Shown here piece by piece: positions 1-11,765 of a stretch of 64,000 nucleotides of DNA (position 1 is its first letter; every line of letters begins with the position of its first letter). The notes under the pieces were generated by a model that searched no databases, had not been told where the DNA came from, and worked only from the letters and a program-made list of their open reading frames with translations. Made by a program: the position numbers and the translations under genes. The stretch is from Periconia sp. R9002 (Eukaryota > Ascomycota > Dothideomycetes > Pleosporales > Periconiaceae), in contig JAMAHW010000006.1 in assembly GCA_023627715.1 (NCBI GenBank), forward strand, positions 124,001 through 188,000. The letters are read 5' to 3'.

Positions 1-2729
1 GTTGATTTACAGGACTAGTCTTCTAGGTGGAGGGCCCCTCTCTTGATACATATAGTATTTGAGATTCTTGAGTAGGGCCCCTCTCTCGATATATAGAGCT
101 TCTTGGGTAGGTTCCCTCAAGCTCTCTCAGTACATAGCTTCGTAGGTGTAAGACCCCTCTCTCCACACAGCTCCCCTCTCTCCACCTTCCCCTTCCCTCT
201 CCCTCAAGGGGACTGATGAGGTGTTAAGTAGGCGCTTAAACGAGTAAGAGAGATACCTACCTACCTCTCTGCCTCGCCTTTCGTACTTATGTATTGTAGT
301 GTGATAAATGTACTCGTGTTGTGTACCTTTATAATACACCCTCCCCCACCCTCCCCCATCATCCACCATCCACACACCACACACCCTAACCTAACATCAA
401 TATTGAAACACCAACTGCATACACTCCAAACCCCCTTCCTCTCTACATACAGCTCAATGACTTCGTACCCGTCCATCCCATTCCAACCCTACCCCCCTTC
501 TCCTCTCCTCTAGAAAAACCATCATCACAACAACCCTTCTACTCCAACCCTAACCATCAATCCCTTTCCTTTCCCTTCACCCAATACACAACACGTAACG
601 TTTGTAGGTATCAATGCCTTTCGTATTTGCGTTGATGGATTGATCAGATTGGTTTGACGATTTGAGGAATTCGAGAAGAATGAGGAAATGTCTTCAGTTT
701 CATCCGCCAAGCCGACGAGCTTGGTCTCCTTACCAACCCACACATTGCATGGTTAGATGCATACCTATACCCATACATAGTTATCAAACGAAACGAATAA
801 AAAAGGGAGGAATAGGTTGTGGATGACGCAGACACAGTACAGCGGCAGCACTAATGACGCACATCTCCCCCCCCCCCCCTCTCACCCTGTCTAACCTATC
901 TACCTACCCATCCTTCCTTAGATTCGTTCTTCGTCGTCCTTCAGACGGTCGGTCACCTTTCTGCCTACCCTCATGAAAAAAAAAAACTTCACAATGAGAA
1001 CACCACGCCTACCTCATCACATCACCTTCTCAAGTCCCGTCAAGTCAAGAGAGAGAGAAAAAAAACACCCGTCTCCCTTCCTCTTCCCCCTTCACACACC
1101 TCACACACACACACACACACACACATACACACGCCTCCTCACAACAACAAAATCCCCCCTTCCCTCCGTAGAAATTTTTTTTCTTCTTTCCCTACAAAGC
1201 TGACCGAACAAACATACCTCACCCATCCATTCACCCAATGGAAAGGGGGGGGGGGGGGGCAAATGCACGACGATTTTTTTTCGCTGACGCAACAACAAAA
1301 AAAAAATCGGGGTTCGCTCGCTCGCTCGCTCATGCCTAACCTACCACAGCACACCACACACCGTTATGTATGCTGCGTGCATATGGATCCCTGTCCGTGC
1401 GTATGCAATATGTGTAGAACATATATATCTAGGTACCTGGGTAGGTAGACGTGCATCGATGTAGGTAGGTGTGTGGGAAATGAGGAAGGGGATTGTAGGG
1501 TGTCTGTGTGTGTGTGTGTGTGTGATGGTAGGAGGGGGAAGGATTGGTGGACCCGGCGTCCGGATAATCGTTTTGTCTTTTTTCTGTGTGCGGATGTGAG
1601 GCTGAAGGGAGAGGCGAGAGGATTGTAGTACGATATGCATTTTTGCATTGCACATGTTACCAATCGAGAAAATATGTAAAGAGAATACATGTATTTCCAT
1701 CAGAGACCAAAAAAAAAGGACTACATATGTATATACAATTAACACCACTTACCTCACCAGCTAACAAAAAACAAAGATATGAAGACATGGGTGAAGAATA
1801 TAATATAAATGATATTTTTGTTACCCATCTCCAGGCAGATGATTATATATCCACCCTCTCTCTCGCCCCCAAATGTCCGTGGTGTTTGCCGCCCGCCAGG
1901 CGCAAAAATGGTGTCTCAACAACTAGATATTTTGAGACACAGCACATCACAAACAATATATAGATATAGAGAGGATTCAGGTAGTATAAAGATGGTGGGC
2001 CAGATAAACATCAACCATCGTTCGTGTTTTTTACCACTCCCTCCTCCTCGCCCAGCTGACAGTAAGTAAAGAAAAAATGAGGAAGAGATGGATCTGACTT
2101 GCTCGCTATGCATAAAACACAATCATGAGAAGAGAAGTAAAAGGGAAAAAAAAAGACCAAAAAAAGAAGAAGACAGAGGTTGTGGTACATCCCAGCAATG
2201 AAGGTTGTGTGTGGGTACAACATTCAAGGAGGAAAAACCTCCACCGGCCGGCCGCTGGCTGCTCCCAGCAGAGGCCCGAAGAATGCAAAATATATCAAAG
2301 CAGTCGTGGCATCTCGTCATCGTCGGAAGCCATCGTGAGCCGTGGAAACATAACAACATGATCCCACAAGTTTCAACAGAGTTAAATAGATAAGAAAAGG
2401 AAAGCCCGGTGCCGCCATAAAAGAGTGTGGTGTAGTTGGATACGTGGAGCCCAGACAGGGAGGCCGTCAACTTGGCGTCCGTGACGCCGGGGAATCAAAA
2501 CAATAAAGGATGTAAAATCAAACGAGTAGCAGTCGTCATCATACTTTTGGATAAATCGTCAGCCGTCATGGTCGTGGTTTGACTAAGCAAACGTGGACAT
2601 GTAATCTATAGATGTCGTAAACCCGTGAAGAGAGAGGTCGGTGGGGTCAGAGGCAGTGATGAGGCTTGAGTGAGGCAGAGGCAGGAGTGTAATGATGAGG
2701 GGCCTGAGGAAAGAGATGGGAAGGGGGGC
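1..2729. other. Gene-less intergenic region, repeat-rich
   Basis: I see no convincing gene here. Open frames are short and lie in low-complexity CT-rich or CA-rich sequence. It holds a degenerate tandem repeat near the left edge (about 20-175), a (CA)n tract at about 1102-1124, a 15-base G run at 1245-1259 and a (GT)n tract at about 1505-1524. The last part, up to 2729, is probably the 3' UTR and terminator zone of the minus-strand transcription factor that ends at 2730. Confidence 0.6.
20..175. repeat. Degenerate tandem repeat, about four units of 35-45 bp
   Basis: Successive units share a core of the form CTTCnnGGTRGRG, then CCCCTCTCT, then GATAYATAGAG-like sequence. They start near 20, 65, 105 and 140 and are diverged. 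The copy number may continue to the left of the window edge. Confidence 0.6.
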
Positions 2730-5308
2730 CTAGTTGGCGCGAATGACGAGTTTCGACAGGAACTTGTTGGACAGCGAGTCGAAGTCGTTGCGGTCAAACT
2801 TGCAATCGCTTCTTGACCGCAGGTACGTTTCTGCAGGCGGGATTAGTTTCGGACTAGCTAAAACACACCTGCTGCTTGGAACTTACCATATTTAGTAACA
2901 TGCGCACGGACCTCCGTCATCGCATCGCACACCGCTGGATTCGAATTGAGGAGGTGGTGGTGTTTCCGGGTATCCCACTCGGTGAAGGCCGGGAGTTTCT
3001 GCGAGATGGCTGAAAACAGGCCGACGATGACGCCGACGGGGGTCGACTCCATGTCGTTGCAGAACTTGCTCACGGCAGCCTGGTCGGGCACGCGGTAGCT
3101 GCAATCAAACTGCATCAACTCCCAAACCGCTAGGAGAATACCGGCCAACATGAAGATGGTGGGCCAGTTCTTGAGCTTGTCGCCGCTGTAGACGGAAGAG
3201 TAGAGGGCCGAAAGCTCCTCCAGCACATCCTTTTGGAGTTCCCGCCACATGTCGGCAAGCGCACACTTGACCTGGAAGTTGATCATGACCGGAGCAATGG
3301 TCTTGTTGCAGAACTTGGACTGCTGGTCCTCGACCTTGCCCTGATGCTGACCCTCCTCGCCGAGACCCTCGACCATGGTGACGTGCATGGTCAGGTTGTA
3401 GGCAACGACGAGCTTCAGCGCCTTGCGGATCACGGGGAGCTTCTCACGGCAGTAGAAGCGGTAGGCCGTCTTGAGAATCTCGGTCACGAAGTAGGTACCC
3501 TCAAAGTACTCATCCACGAAGGCCTCGAAGCCGCCATCAATGTGGCGATCAAGGTACTCGGACAGCATGCCCCGTGAGACGCCCTCCATGCCAGCCGAGA
3601 GTTTGGCCGTGTTGATCTCGAAAGAGAGACCGTTGAGCGACTCGTGCCAGTCCACACCGAAGCACTTCTCGTCGCGAACGTAGACCTCACGGGCCATGAT
3701 GGGTAGGTAGTGGCCGTAGCCGTGGGTGATGTAGATGGGACGCTCGTGAGGAGAGAAGCCCTTGATGTTGCCGATGGAGAAGCCGAGGCTGACGTGACGC
3801 TCGTAATCGGCCTTCCAGTCCTTCATGAAGTAGCCAATGTCCTTGATGTCGATGCGGGTGCACGGGACCTGCCACAAACGAGCATGGGATGGCTGGCAAC
3901 CGCCGCATGGATCGCCTTTGTCGCACGTCTTCTTCAGGAACTTGCACCTCAAGCAGGCACGCAGCTTGCGGATTTCGTGTGCTCGCTGACGCTGCTGAGG
4001 ACCCAGAGGACCACGGCGCTTGCCGACACGTTTCTCGCCCTGTGCATCCTTCTTGGTGGAATGGGCTTGGGTCTTTTTGGCGATGCTCTTGGCAGGCTTG
4101 GCCCCCACGGGAGTCGTGGCGCCCGTCGGCGATTTTCTCCGGCGGGCGGGAGGTGAGCTCATGGCAGAAGAGGTGGGAGACGATGACAGCGATGGTGAGG
4201 GTTTGATCTCGACCGGCTCGACGTGGGCCATGGGCGGGCTGACGGAATGGCTGGGTGAAATGTAATGGCTGTCTATGGGCAGACCGTGGTGGCAACCGGA
4301 GTGATGATGCGAGTGAACATGCTCCAACGTGTTCTCGACTTCGGACTGCGGTGAGTTCATGGGGAACTGAATCTCCTCGAAGCTGCTGAGGGAGCCGGCG
4401 GAGCGGGGGACATCGGAGTGTTGTGAAGAGTCGGAGCCGGTCCGAATGTGCAGAGACTGAGCTGGGTTGAAGATGAGATTGGTGGTCGGATCGTTGGACA
4501 GATCGTACGAGTTGCGGTGGCCATTCTCAATCATGCTCCACCCATTGTCACTGCTGGAGAGAGAGCGAACCTCCATCCACTGCTCAGTGGGAGACCCACT
4601 TCCGACGCTAGTGGAGCCAGCGCTTGGGGCGGTAGTGCTCGTGGTGGTCGCGGGGGGGAAACCCTGAGCATTGGACATGTCTGAGAAGTCTTGGAAGTCG
4701 GGCATGCCAAAGGGCGTGGGCATGAGGTCTATGGAGGCGTTCATCATGTTGAAGGGAGCATTCATGGACATGGAGGTCATTAGGGCCTGGGAGGTGTTGA
4801 TGCCAACATGAAAGTCGACGGGCGAGTCCTGGAGCGGGGCGCCAAAGCTGGTGTTGAAGTCGGCGGTGCTCATGGCCATGGAATCGTAGGGCGAAGGGCC
4901 AAAGTTTCCGGCGGCGTTGAGGTTGATCCACTCGTTGAGCATGGAGTTGGTCGACATGGCGGGGGCAAAGTTGAGGTTTGCGGTCTGGAGGGGAGCCATC
5001 GCGGACGAGGTGGGCAGGCCATGGGTATTGGCAGCGGCCGTGGTTGCGGCCACGGTATTGACGCGTCGCTGGTCGTGATGGCTGTTGTTGGTGTTGGAGG
5101 CGGACATGACATTATTTTGTGACTGGTGGTGTTGATGCTGCTGGTGCACCTGTTGCGGGTTCTGGGCGTGGTGGTGGTGGTTCATGGCGGCGGGCGAGAG
5201 CGGCAGCGGCCAGGTGGAGTTTGCGAGCAGGCCGTTGTAGACTCTCTGACTACTGTCGTAGTTTTGGTCAAAGGCGTAGAGATCGAGGTTTTGGATGTTG
5301 GACTCCAT
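2730..5308 (-). CDS. Zn2Cys6 (fungal binuclear cluster) transcription factor
   Basis: Predicted nuclear DNA-binding regulator of 840 aa. I predict two exons on the minus strand, 5308-2887 and 2830-2730, with a 56-bp intron (donor GTAAGT, acceptor CAG). Splicing restores a coherent C-terminus ending at TAG. The start is the ATG at 5308, because the codon nine bases upstream is GTG. The first ~450 residues are low complexity (His/Gln, Ser/Thr/Asn/Met-rich), typical of an activation region, followed by Lys/Arg-rich sequence that could be an NLS. The cluster is C452-X2-C-X6-C-X5-C-X2-C-X11-C483. The last spacer is longer than the usual 6-8 residues. It is followed by a conserved-looking globular region (KDIGYFMKDW, THGYGHYLPIMAREVY) to the C-terminus. 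Target genes are unknown. I do not recognise a named orthologue. The class call is secure. Confidence 0.9.
2831..2886 (-). other. Spliceosomal intron of the Zn2Cys6 gene
   Basis: On the minus strand the intron opens with GTAAGT right after codon TAT plus one base, and closes with CTGCAG. Unspliced, translation would stop eight codons after the donor. Spliced, it continues for about 33 more residues to a TAG. Confidence 0.8.
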
Positions 5309-7934
5309 GATGGGCACGGAGCAGAGGGGGAAGAAGCTGGCGATTGTGCTCCTCTTGGTGAGGGCGGTGTGATGTGAGGGAGGATCGAAGCGGAGAGTGG
5401 AAGAGGGCAGGGCGAGGTTGAGCGGGCGGGGGACGTGCGCAGGTTGGTGGTAAAAAGCGGTGAGGGCTTGTGCTATGTATGCTTGCTCTACCTATGCCTG
5501 TTATGCCAACCTATGCCAGAGTTGAACATGCAGCAACCCCCCCAGCCCCCCAGCCTCCAGCAGACCAATGGCGCCCGCGTCTCGTAGCATCCCCTCTTTT
5601 TGCGATCTGCCCGTCCGCTGCAGTCTGGTGGGCCATTTGACCACAAAGACGACGCTCGATCGTCGTCGAGTATAGCGAGTATAGTATACATGCGACTACA
5701 TGGTGCATCCTGTCTGTACATAGGTGGGATGCATTGCCCATTCTTGGATGGACCAGAGGGCGGCAGGATGGCAGCATGGCAGGATGCCCACTGGGCGCTT
5801 CAAAAATTGAAATGTGCGTCTGTCAGTCGCTAACTCTACCACGGACTACTGTCACGTCAGGCTGGCAGCGAGATGCCAAAAAAGACGCTCGCTCACTCAT
5901 GAGAATCAGCATCGGAAGCGCCTTCGCCCGCTTCTTACATTGCATTACCATCCTGGTCCCCGTCGTCGCTCATCACTCGACGCCGCCTGCGTGCTGACGC
6001 CGTTTACGAACGAGCCAGTCCAGTCCAAACTCCTCAACTCCACCTCAGCAAATGAAGCTGTGGCTGGCTGGCCTCTGTTTGTGTCATGCCACGGCCCATC
6101 TCTCTATGTACGGTAGTTAGTTACATAACATAGTGCACACTAGGTACACAGTGCTAGGTACTGCCTACATGGCACTATCGATAGCCGGCAGCCGACAAAC
6201 GATAACGATAACATCGTCCATGACTTGCAGCACATCACACTACACCACACCACACCACATCACGCCTGCCCAGCCTGCGCCTCCCTCCCTCTCACCATTT
6301 CATTTGAACCCTTCTTCATCCCCTCCCTTCAGCTTCATCCTACGTCGGACTCCCTCATTATTCTTCTTTTTCACGTTGCAACAGCAAACATCAACCCAAG
6401 ACGGGCGGGCGGCGGGGGTGGAGCACGAGGGTTGCAGCAACGGACTGCCCGGACCACCGCCGCCACTAGATCTCTTACTCACCGACTCCCTCCCCCCCAC
6501 CAGCTAACCCGCCGAGTAATAGTCCTCGGCCCATCTCCGCCATCTCTTTTTTCTTCTTCATCATTGATTGTTTCGCGCCGGCCCGTCGCGTCTGCCTGCA
6601 AATAGCAACAACCCTCCAAAACTCCTGTTCTTCTGCTCAGTCCCTTGCTTGGGGGAGAACAACTCCCCCCTCACCCACGCCGTGTGATGTGTGCGTGCTT
6701 AAGGTTCGGTCGCTTCCGCCTGTGTGCGTGCGTGTGTGCGTGCGAGCCCTGCGATATCTTCAACCATGGATCATAAATGGCACCCGTTTTCGTCCTCTGC
6801 TCACTCCAGTTGCTACTTCGGGTCGGCGTGCATGTGCAGCTTGCGAGGCCCTTTGTGTAGCCATCTTGGCCACTCATCCTTGGACCCAATGAATTAAGCA
6901 ACAAAAACCGACCTTGCATGCTCGCTCTTTGGCCCCGCATCCACCCAGCTCCTCCCCGATAACCACGTCCATCGGTCAGGGTCCACGATTCCCTGCCGGC
7001 ACCGTCCCAAGTATACCAATCCACCGTCCATCTTTCCTCTGGAATTCCCATCTACCAGAACCTTCTCTTCGTGACACCCTCTCTCACCACCTTGTGCTAC
7101 GGCATGCTCTCGAAATGCGCCAGTCACGCGATTGTCATTCCAGTGTGGGGTGCGTGTATGCATCTCTTGTGTCTCTGTGTATCGGCCTTGCCGATCACTC
7201 GCTCGCCTTCGCTATGCATCCCAAGCACGTCAGGACAGCCACCCTTCTACAGCAGTCGCACCCGTTCGTATTGCATATTGCTCGGCTATTGACTCTATGA
7301 AAACGTCCGATAACATGCTCACGTATCATTTCTCCGCGCGCGGCGTATACCTGCCCAATCGATATGCGGGGAAATGAGGACCATCTGGCCTCCGGCTTAT
7401 GAGGTCTATAATGAGGTCCAGCTTGGGCTCCCCACCATGAGTTTCGTCATCATGATAGTGGCGGAAAAGAAGAAGAGCAACTGCAACACCTCAGGTAGGC
7501 GGATAGATTCAGATGACTTACATGCGTCAATATATGTCAATATATTGTCTTCGCCGACCATGTAAGCTCGGCATGCCGCGAACTGCCGCCGACCGTTCCA
7601 TCCTACTTGTTGATTGATGACCCCTTGCAGCTTATTCAAGCACATGAGATAGGCACATACATATGTATGTGTGTGTGTATGTATGTACAACAAGACACCA
7701 TTTGCATCTGCCCATCCCAGGCCATCGTTCCCAGTCCAACCCTGCCTGTCCCCTTGATCCCAGTCTGGCCTTCCAGTAGAAAGAGGAGGAAGAGAAACGC
7801 TTGTAACCTGTAACCAAGTGAGTGGAATGAGATATGTAGGTACGCAGCTCAGTCAATCGGCTTACGAAATGCTGTGTTTGTGTGCAGGCGGTACAGGTAC
7901 GTAGATGATACATAAAATAGATAAAACAGAACAC

Positions 7935-7979
7935 GGATGTATATATACCTACCTAGGTACCTAGGTATATACCACATCC
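7935..7979. repeat. Inverted repeat with an 18-bp perfect palindrome core
   Basis: The core TACCTAGGTACCTAGGTA (7950-7967) equals its own reverse complement. It is flanked by the outer arms GGATGT (7935) and ACATCC (7974), so the whole 45 bp can fold imperfectly. The core is built from the TAGGTA motif that recurs across this window. Confidence 0.75.
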
Positions 7980-8022
7980 AACACGTAGTCCCGAGCCGCG
8001 AGACTTCCCAACTATAAAACGT

Positions 8023-8222
8023 GTATACAGATATATACAGATATATATACCTCTTTTTCTTCTTCCCTTCCTAAGGGGGTAACATGGAAAGTTTCTTGAT
8101 GACCCCCTTCCTCTCTGCTGTATACAGATATCTCTCGCTCTCCCTCCCCCCCTCCTTCTTCGTTCCTAAGGGAGGTAACCCGGAAAAGTTTTCTGACACC
8201 CCCCCTTCCACCACCTCTGCTC
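8023..8222. repeat. Diverged tandem duplication, period about 95 bp
   Basis: GTATACAGATAT occurs at 8023 and again at about 8120. A following block with TTCCTAAGGG, GGTAAC, GGAAA and GTTT(T)CTTGA/TGAC then CCCCCTTCC occurs at about 8069 and 8164. The two copies align over most of their length with scattered substitutions and small indels. Confidence 0.7.
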
Positions 8223-8573
8223 TCCGCGAAGTAGTAATTACTTTCACCTCAGCTATCTCAACCTACACCCGTGTCCCCCCTTAGTATCCCTCCACAAAGG
8301 AAGTCAATGTGCGAGGAAACACCACACCACACCGTTTCAAGTTTCTTCCTTTCTTTCTTTTTTGTTAGAACGAATCAATCTTGGTTGGGTTGGGCTTGTT
8401 ATTGTAGTCATGTACGTTCGTAAGTTTCGTTCTGATGAATTCATCACTACGTACACATACATCCCTTACCCCTTCCCATCCCAACCCCCTCCTGACTCAC
8501 CCACCACTCATACACCTATTCCCGAACTTTTCCCAGTCCATCCTCTACTCGGGTGCTTGTGTTGTGCTGTGTG

Positions 8574-8900
8574 GTTCTCTACACACGCATGGTAAGAAAT
8601 CCCTAGGGGGTAGGGCAGTTCCCCATCGCACACGCTGCGAAAAAACAACCATATAATAAGTAAGTACTATACTATACTATACTATACTATTTAGTTCTCT
8701 ACACACGCACGGTAGCATAGGGGGGGGGGGGGGGGGGTTTGCATTTTACATTCCCGGGAGGTTATGGGGGTGGGGTGTTTCCCAGGAGCGGNNNNNNNNN
8801 NCCCCCCCGGGGCGGGCGGGGGGGGGGGGGCCCCCGGTTTCCATTTTACAGGCACGGCAGTTGTGGGGGTTGGGTAGTTTCCCATCACCGATACCCCCCC
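8574..8900. repeat. Imperfect direct repeats around a G-rich tract
   Basis: GTTCTCTACACACGCA is found at about 8574 and again at about 8694, each followed by a GGTA-G-rich stretch. A GCATTTTACA / CCATTTTACA block followed by GTGGGG and GTTTCCCA occurs on both sides of the N run. A run of 18 G lies at 8720-8737. The true length is uncertain because the assembly is broken inside. Confidence 0.6.
8792..8801. other. Assembly gap (10 N)
   Basis: Ten consecutive N between G-rich and C-rich sequence. The flanks (18-base G run on one side, C and G runs on the other) explain why the assembly failed here. Ten may be a placeholder rather than a measured size. Confidence 0.98.
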
Positions 8901-9666
8901 CCTCCCCCTCCCCTCTTTTCCAGTCCCTCTATAAATCCAACCACTCATTCTTCATCACCATCACCATCACCATCACCACCTAACCATCCCATCCCAGAAC
9001 CCCTCCCATTCGCTCTCCGTACTTCCCACCTCTCCCCTTACACTCAACTTCTCATAATTAGATCTTCGCTGGATCCGAATGGATTCACAATTCTTTGTTT
9101 GTACATGTGTAGGTACGGTGGGTAGGTATTTTCAGATATGATGTTATAAGAGTACTGATTTTTGGCTACATCCGAATCGAAGTAGATTTGGATGGGTGGG
9201 TGAGTGAGTGAGTGGGAGAAAGGATGGATTTGTGTATGTAGACACGGCTTCTGCCGTATCAATCGCTTTTGAGTTCGGGGTTTGGGTTTAGGTTTGGAGA
9301 GAAGGGAGGAAGGAAGGGGGTGTGTTTGCTTGCTTGTTTGTTTGTTGGAGGGAGGGATGGGGACGGGGGAAGGGGGGTGGTTGATAAGTGAGCGTCTTTT
9401 CGTCTCTGCTTTTGTTTTTTTTTTGTTTCTTCTAAGGGAGGCTTGGAGGCTTAAGTGGAGAATGTTGTTCGTACTCATCATCGGAATTTCTCTCTGGCGG
9501 TTGCGATTTGTGACCGTGGAATCATTGAGAGAGAGAGAGTTTCAAACTCGGAAAAAAGCAATGAATGTTCATCCGATCATTACCGTCTCGAAACATTAAT
9601 ACACGAACCCCCATCCCTGCCCTATTCTCTTTCCTCCCCTTCTCCCCTACTCCTTAGGTAACCTTC

Positions 9667-11259
9667 CTAACCCCCACGATCAAAACTCTTCAAGTCCTCA
9701 AAATACCTCCGACAATCATGCACCGCGCGGAACGGCACTACGAAAATCGGATGAACCTCCTCCACCAAGTCCGCATCCCCCCACACGCGCTCCCCCTCGT
9801 GCAAACCATGCACCTTCCAGTAATACGGCGCGTCCAACTCACTGCCTCCCAACTCCTCGAGCATCGTTTCCTCGTACGTGTACGTATGCTGCGTGGCGCT
9901 CAGTCCCGCCAGGTTGTAGCAAGTGTGATAGGCATCCGGGCGTTTTCCAGGTTTGTCGATCAAGCCGCCTTTTTTGGATTGTGCGGCGGAGAGGATGTAA
10001 CGGGTGAGGGCGGCGCGGTTCCAGAGGTTCGGCGACGAGGCTGCGGTTTCGACTATAGACCAGCAGCTGCCGACCCAGTGAGAGTAGCAACCGTCGACGA
10101 GCTTATTGGTGCGGCCGTTGTAGCCGCCTTCTGGGCTGCACTGGCGCGCTGACAGCCAGTGGATCAGCGCTGGCATGTCGAGGTGCGCGTTGAGGGTTTG
10201 CTTAGGGGAACCCATGATAGAAAGACAGCCCAGTGCGCAGAAGGCGTACGCGCCGTGGGCTTCGTTGCCTGGGGCCGCTGACATGCCTCCGTCAAAAGAT
10301 TGACAGGTGGAGATCCAGGACCCGAGGTTGTCGGTGAAGGTGGTGAGACCGTGGGCGCGGGCGGGTGCAGAGGGAGGGAGTTCGAGGGGGATGTGGAGGA
10401 GAGAGAGGACGGTCAAGGCACAGTAGGCGCCTCTAATGTCTTCTTCGCCTTGGGGGGCCATGGTGAAGCCGCCGCTGGGTTGCTTCATTTGCCCAAGGAA
10501 GTGCCACATTTTTTGGCGGTCGATGGATTCGTAGGCGGCGGTTCCTCCGACCATGATGATGGAAAGGATGGCGGCGTAGGTTGCTGCTAGATGGGGCATT
10601 TGTCCAAATCCGCCTCCGTAGCCTCCGGAGGGATGCTGGACTAGTTTGAAGGTGTGAATGACTCTGGACGGTCATCAGATCAGTGCTGTGTTTTGGAGAA
10701 TAGACATTTCAACGGGCGCGGAAATCGGCTTTCATGTATGCAAAATTGCAACTTACCGATCTTGATACTCAGATATATCATGTCCCATAGCACTCAAGCC
10801 TTGCAGACTCCAATACAGCAACCACGGCCTGGAAGCATCCAGCAGGGCATATGCGCCTGGATAGTCGCCTAGAGCCTGCTTCAAGAAGGCAATATGCTTC
10901 GGCCTCTGTAACTCCGGGATCCCAAAGATATTTAATGGGAAATTATTGGGGTTGCCTTCCAAGAATGGAAGAATAACTTCTAAGGTCTCATTTTGGGCCT
11001 CGGAGGTCTCGGTGGTTAGACTGTCTTGGATCGGAATCCTGACCTTTTCCAGATACGTGATGTTAGCCTGCTCTTCCAAGGTAGCCGTACCCATGTCTTC
11101 GTATAAATCGTCTTCTGAAGTTGACGAGAGCTCCTCGAAGCGATCGTCGCTGTTCAAGATTTCTTCTAGGCGGGCCGAAGGTGGTTGTTGAGTTGTAGAC
11201 GGCGGGGAGGAAGAAAGAGGGGAAGGCGAGCGGGACGTCCTTCGAGGTGCCTCCGCCAT
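9667..11259 (-). CDS. RAM1: Protein farnesyltransferase beta subunit (CaaX prenyltransferase)
   Basis: Predicted 499-aa catalytic subunit that, with the alpha subunit, attaches farnesyl to CaaX proteins such as Ras, Rho-type GTPases and mating pheromone in the cytosol. Two exons: 11259-10757 and 10663-9667, with a 93-bp intron (donor GTAAGT, acceptor CCAG). Splicing joins SEYQD-R to VIHTFKLVQHPSGGYGGG in frame. Prenyltransferase alpha-alpha barrel repeats are visible (HPSGGYGGGFGQ, QPSGGFTMAPQGEEDIRGAYCA, SFDGGMSAAPGNEAHGAYAFC). The zinc ligands of the family are present: D338 and C340 in NKLVDGCYSHW, and H394 in DAYHTCYNLAGLS. These favour farnesyltransferase over geranylgeranyltransferase II. 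The ATG at 11259 opens MAEAPRR. The N-terminal ~55 residues are disordered Ser/Pro-rich, which makes the protein longer than yeast Ram1. No regulatory signal is evident. Confidence 0.93.
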
Positions 11260-11765
11260 TTTTCTTTGCTTTTGCTGTTTTTCTGAATTCGGTATATGCC
11301 TTTGATGGTTGACGTATGGTGGAGTACACAATGGTTCTTTTGGTTGCTGGCAATGCCTTACTATTGTTCACTAGAGCCTTCGGTTACCGAATGAAGGAAG
11401 ATCATGATCCAGGGCTACCGCACACACATTGTTATTGTTCTTTTTTCGGTATTTGGAGGCGGCACGGTAGGTAATATTACACTTCCATCATGACCCACTG
11501 TTTCGTGCAGAATGGTAGAAGTTTGAAGATGTGGGCTAAGTTCCTGGATTGGTAACTAGTTCGACGCCAAGATCTGCGCTTGCTTCGGGTTTGGAACTGG
11601 AAAGCGCGACGACTCTACACTCGAACAATACTACATTCATATGCTTGAATCCGTTTTGCACTTTGCTACTGTGATTTCTCTGTCTAGTCCTTTGTGATAC
11701 CTTCACTCATGTCGATACCGCTAGTAAGTTGATTACTATCGCGTCGACCATCATCTATTCCACGT
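11260..11765. other. Intergenic spacer between cupin and farnesyltransferase genes
   Basis: Holds the promoter and 5' UTR of the minus-strand farnesyltransferase gene and the 3' end of the cupin gene. I see no gene or notable repeat in it. Confidence 0.6.

Larger units (their letters stand above)
5309..9666. other. Long intergenic region, no gene recognised
   Basis: The first part is probably promoter and 5' UTR of the transcription factor starting at 5308; the last part is 3' sequence of the farnesyltransferase gene ending at 9667. Between them are only short, low-complexity open frames. Contents that can be named: a GGGGGAG/CTCCCCC hairpin near 6650-6672, an 18-bp palindrome at 7950, a ~95-bp tandem duplication at 8023-8222, an ACTAT pentanucleotide tract at about 8666-8690, and an assembly gap at 8792. 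Confidence 0.6.

Noticed and set aside
5309..5317. Upstream start codon for the Zn2Cys6 factor (three extra residues)
   Set aside because: The codon at 5317-5315 is GTG, not ATG. The first ATG in frame is at 5308.
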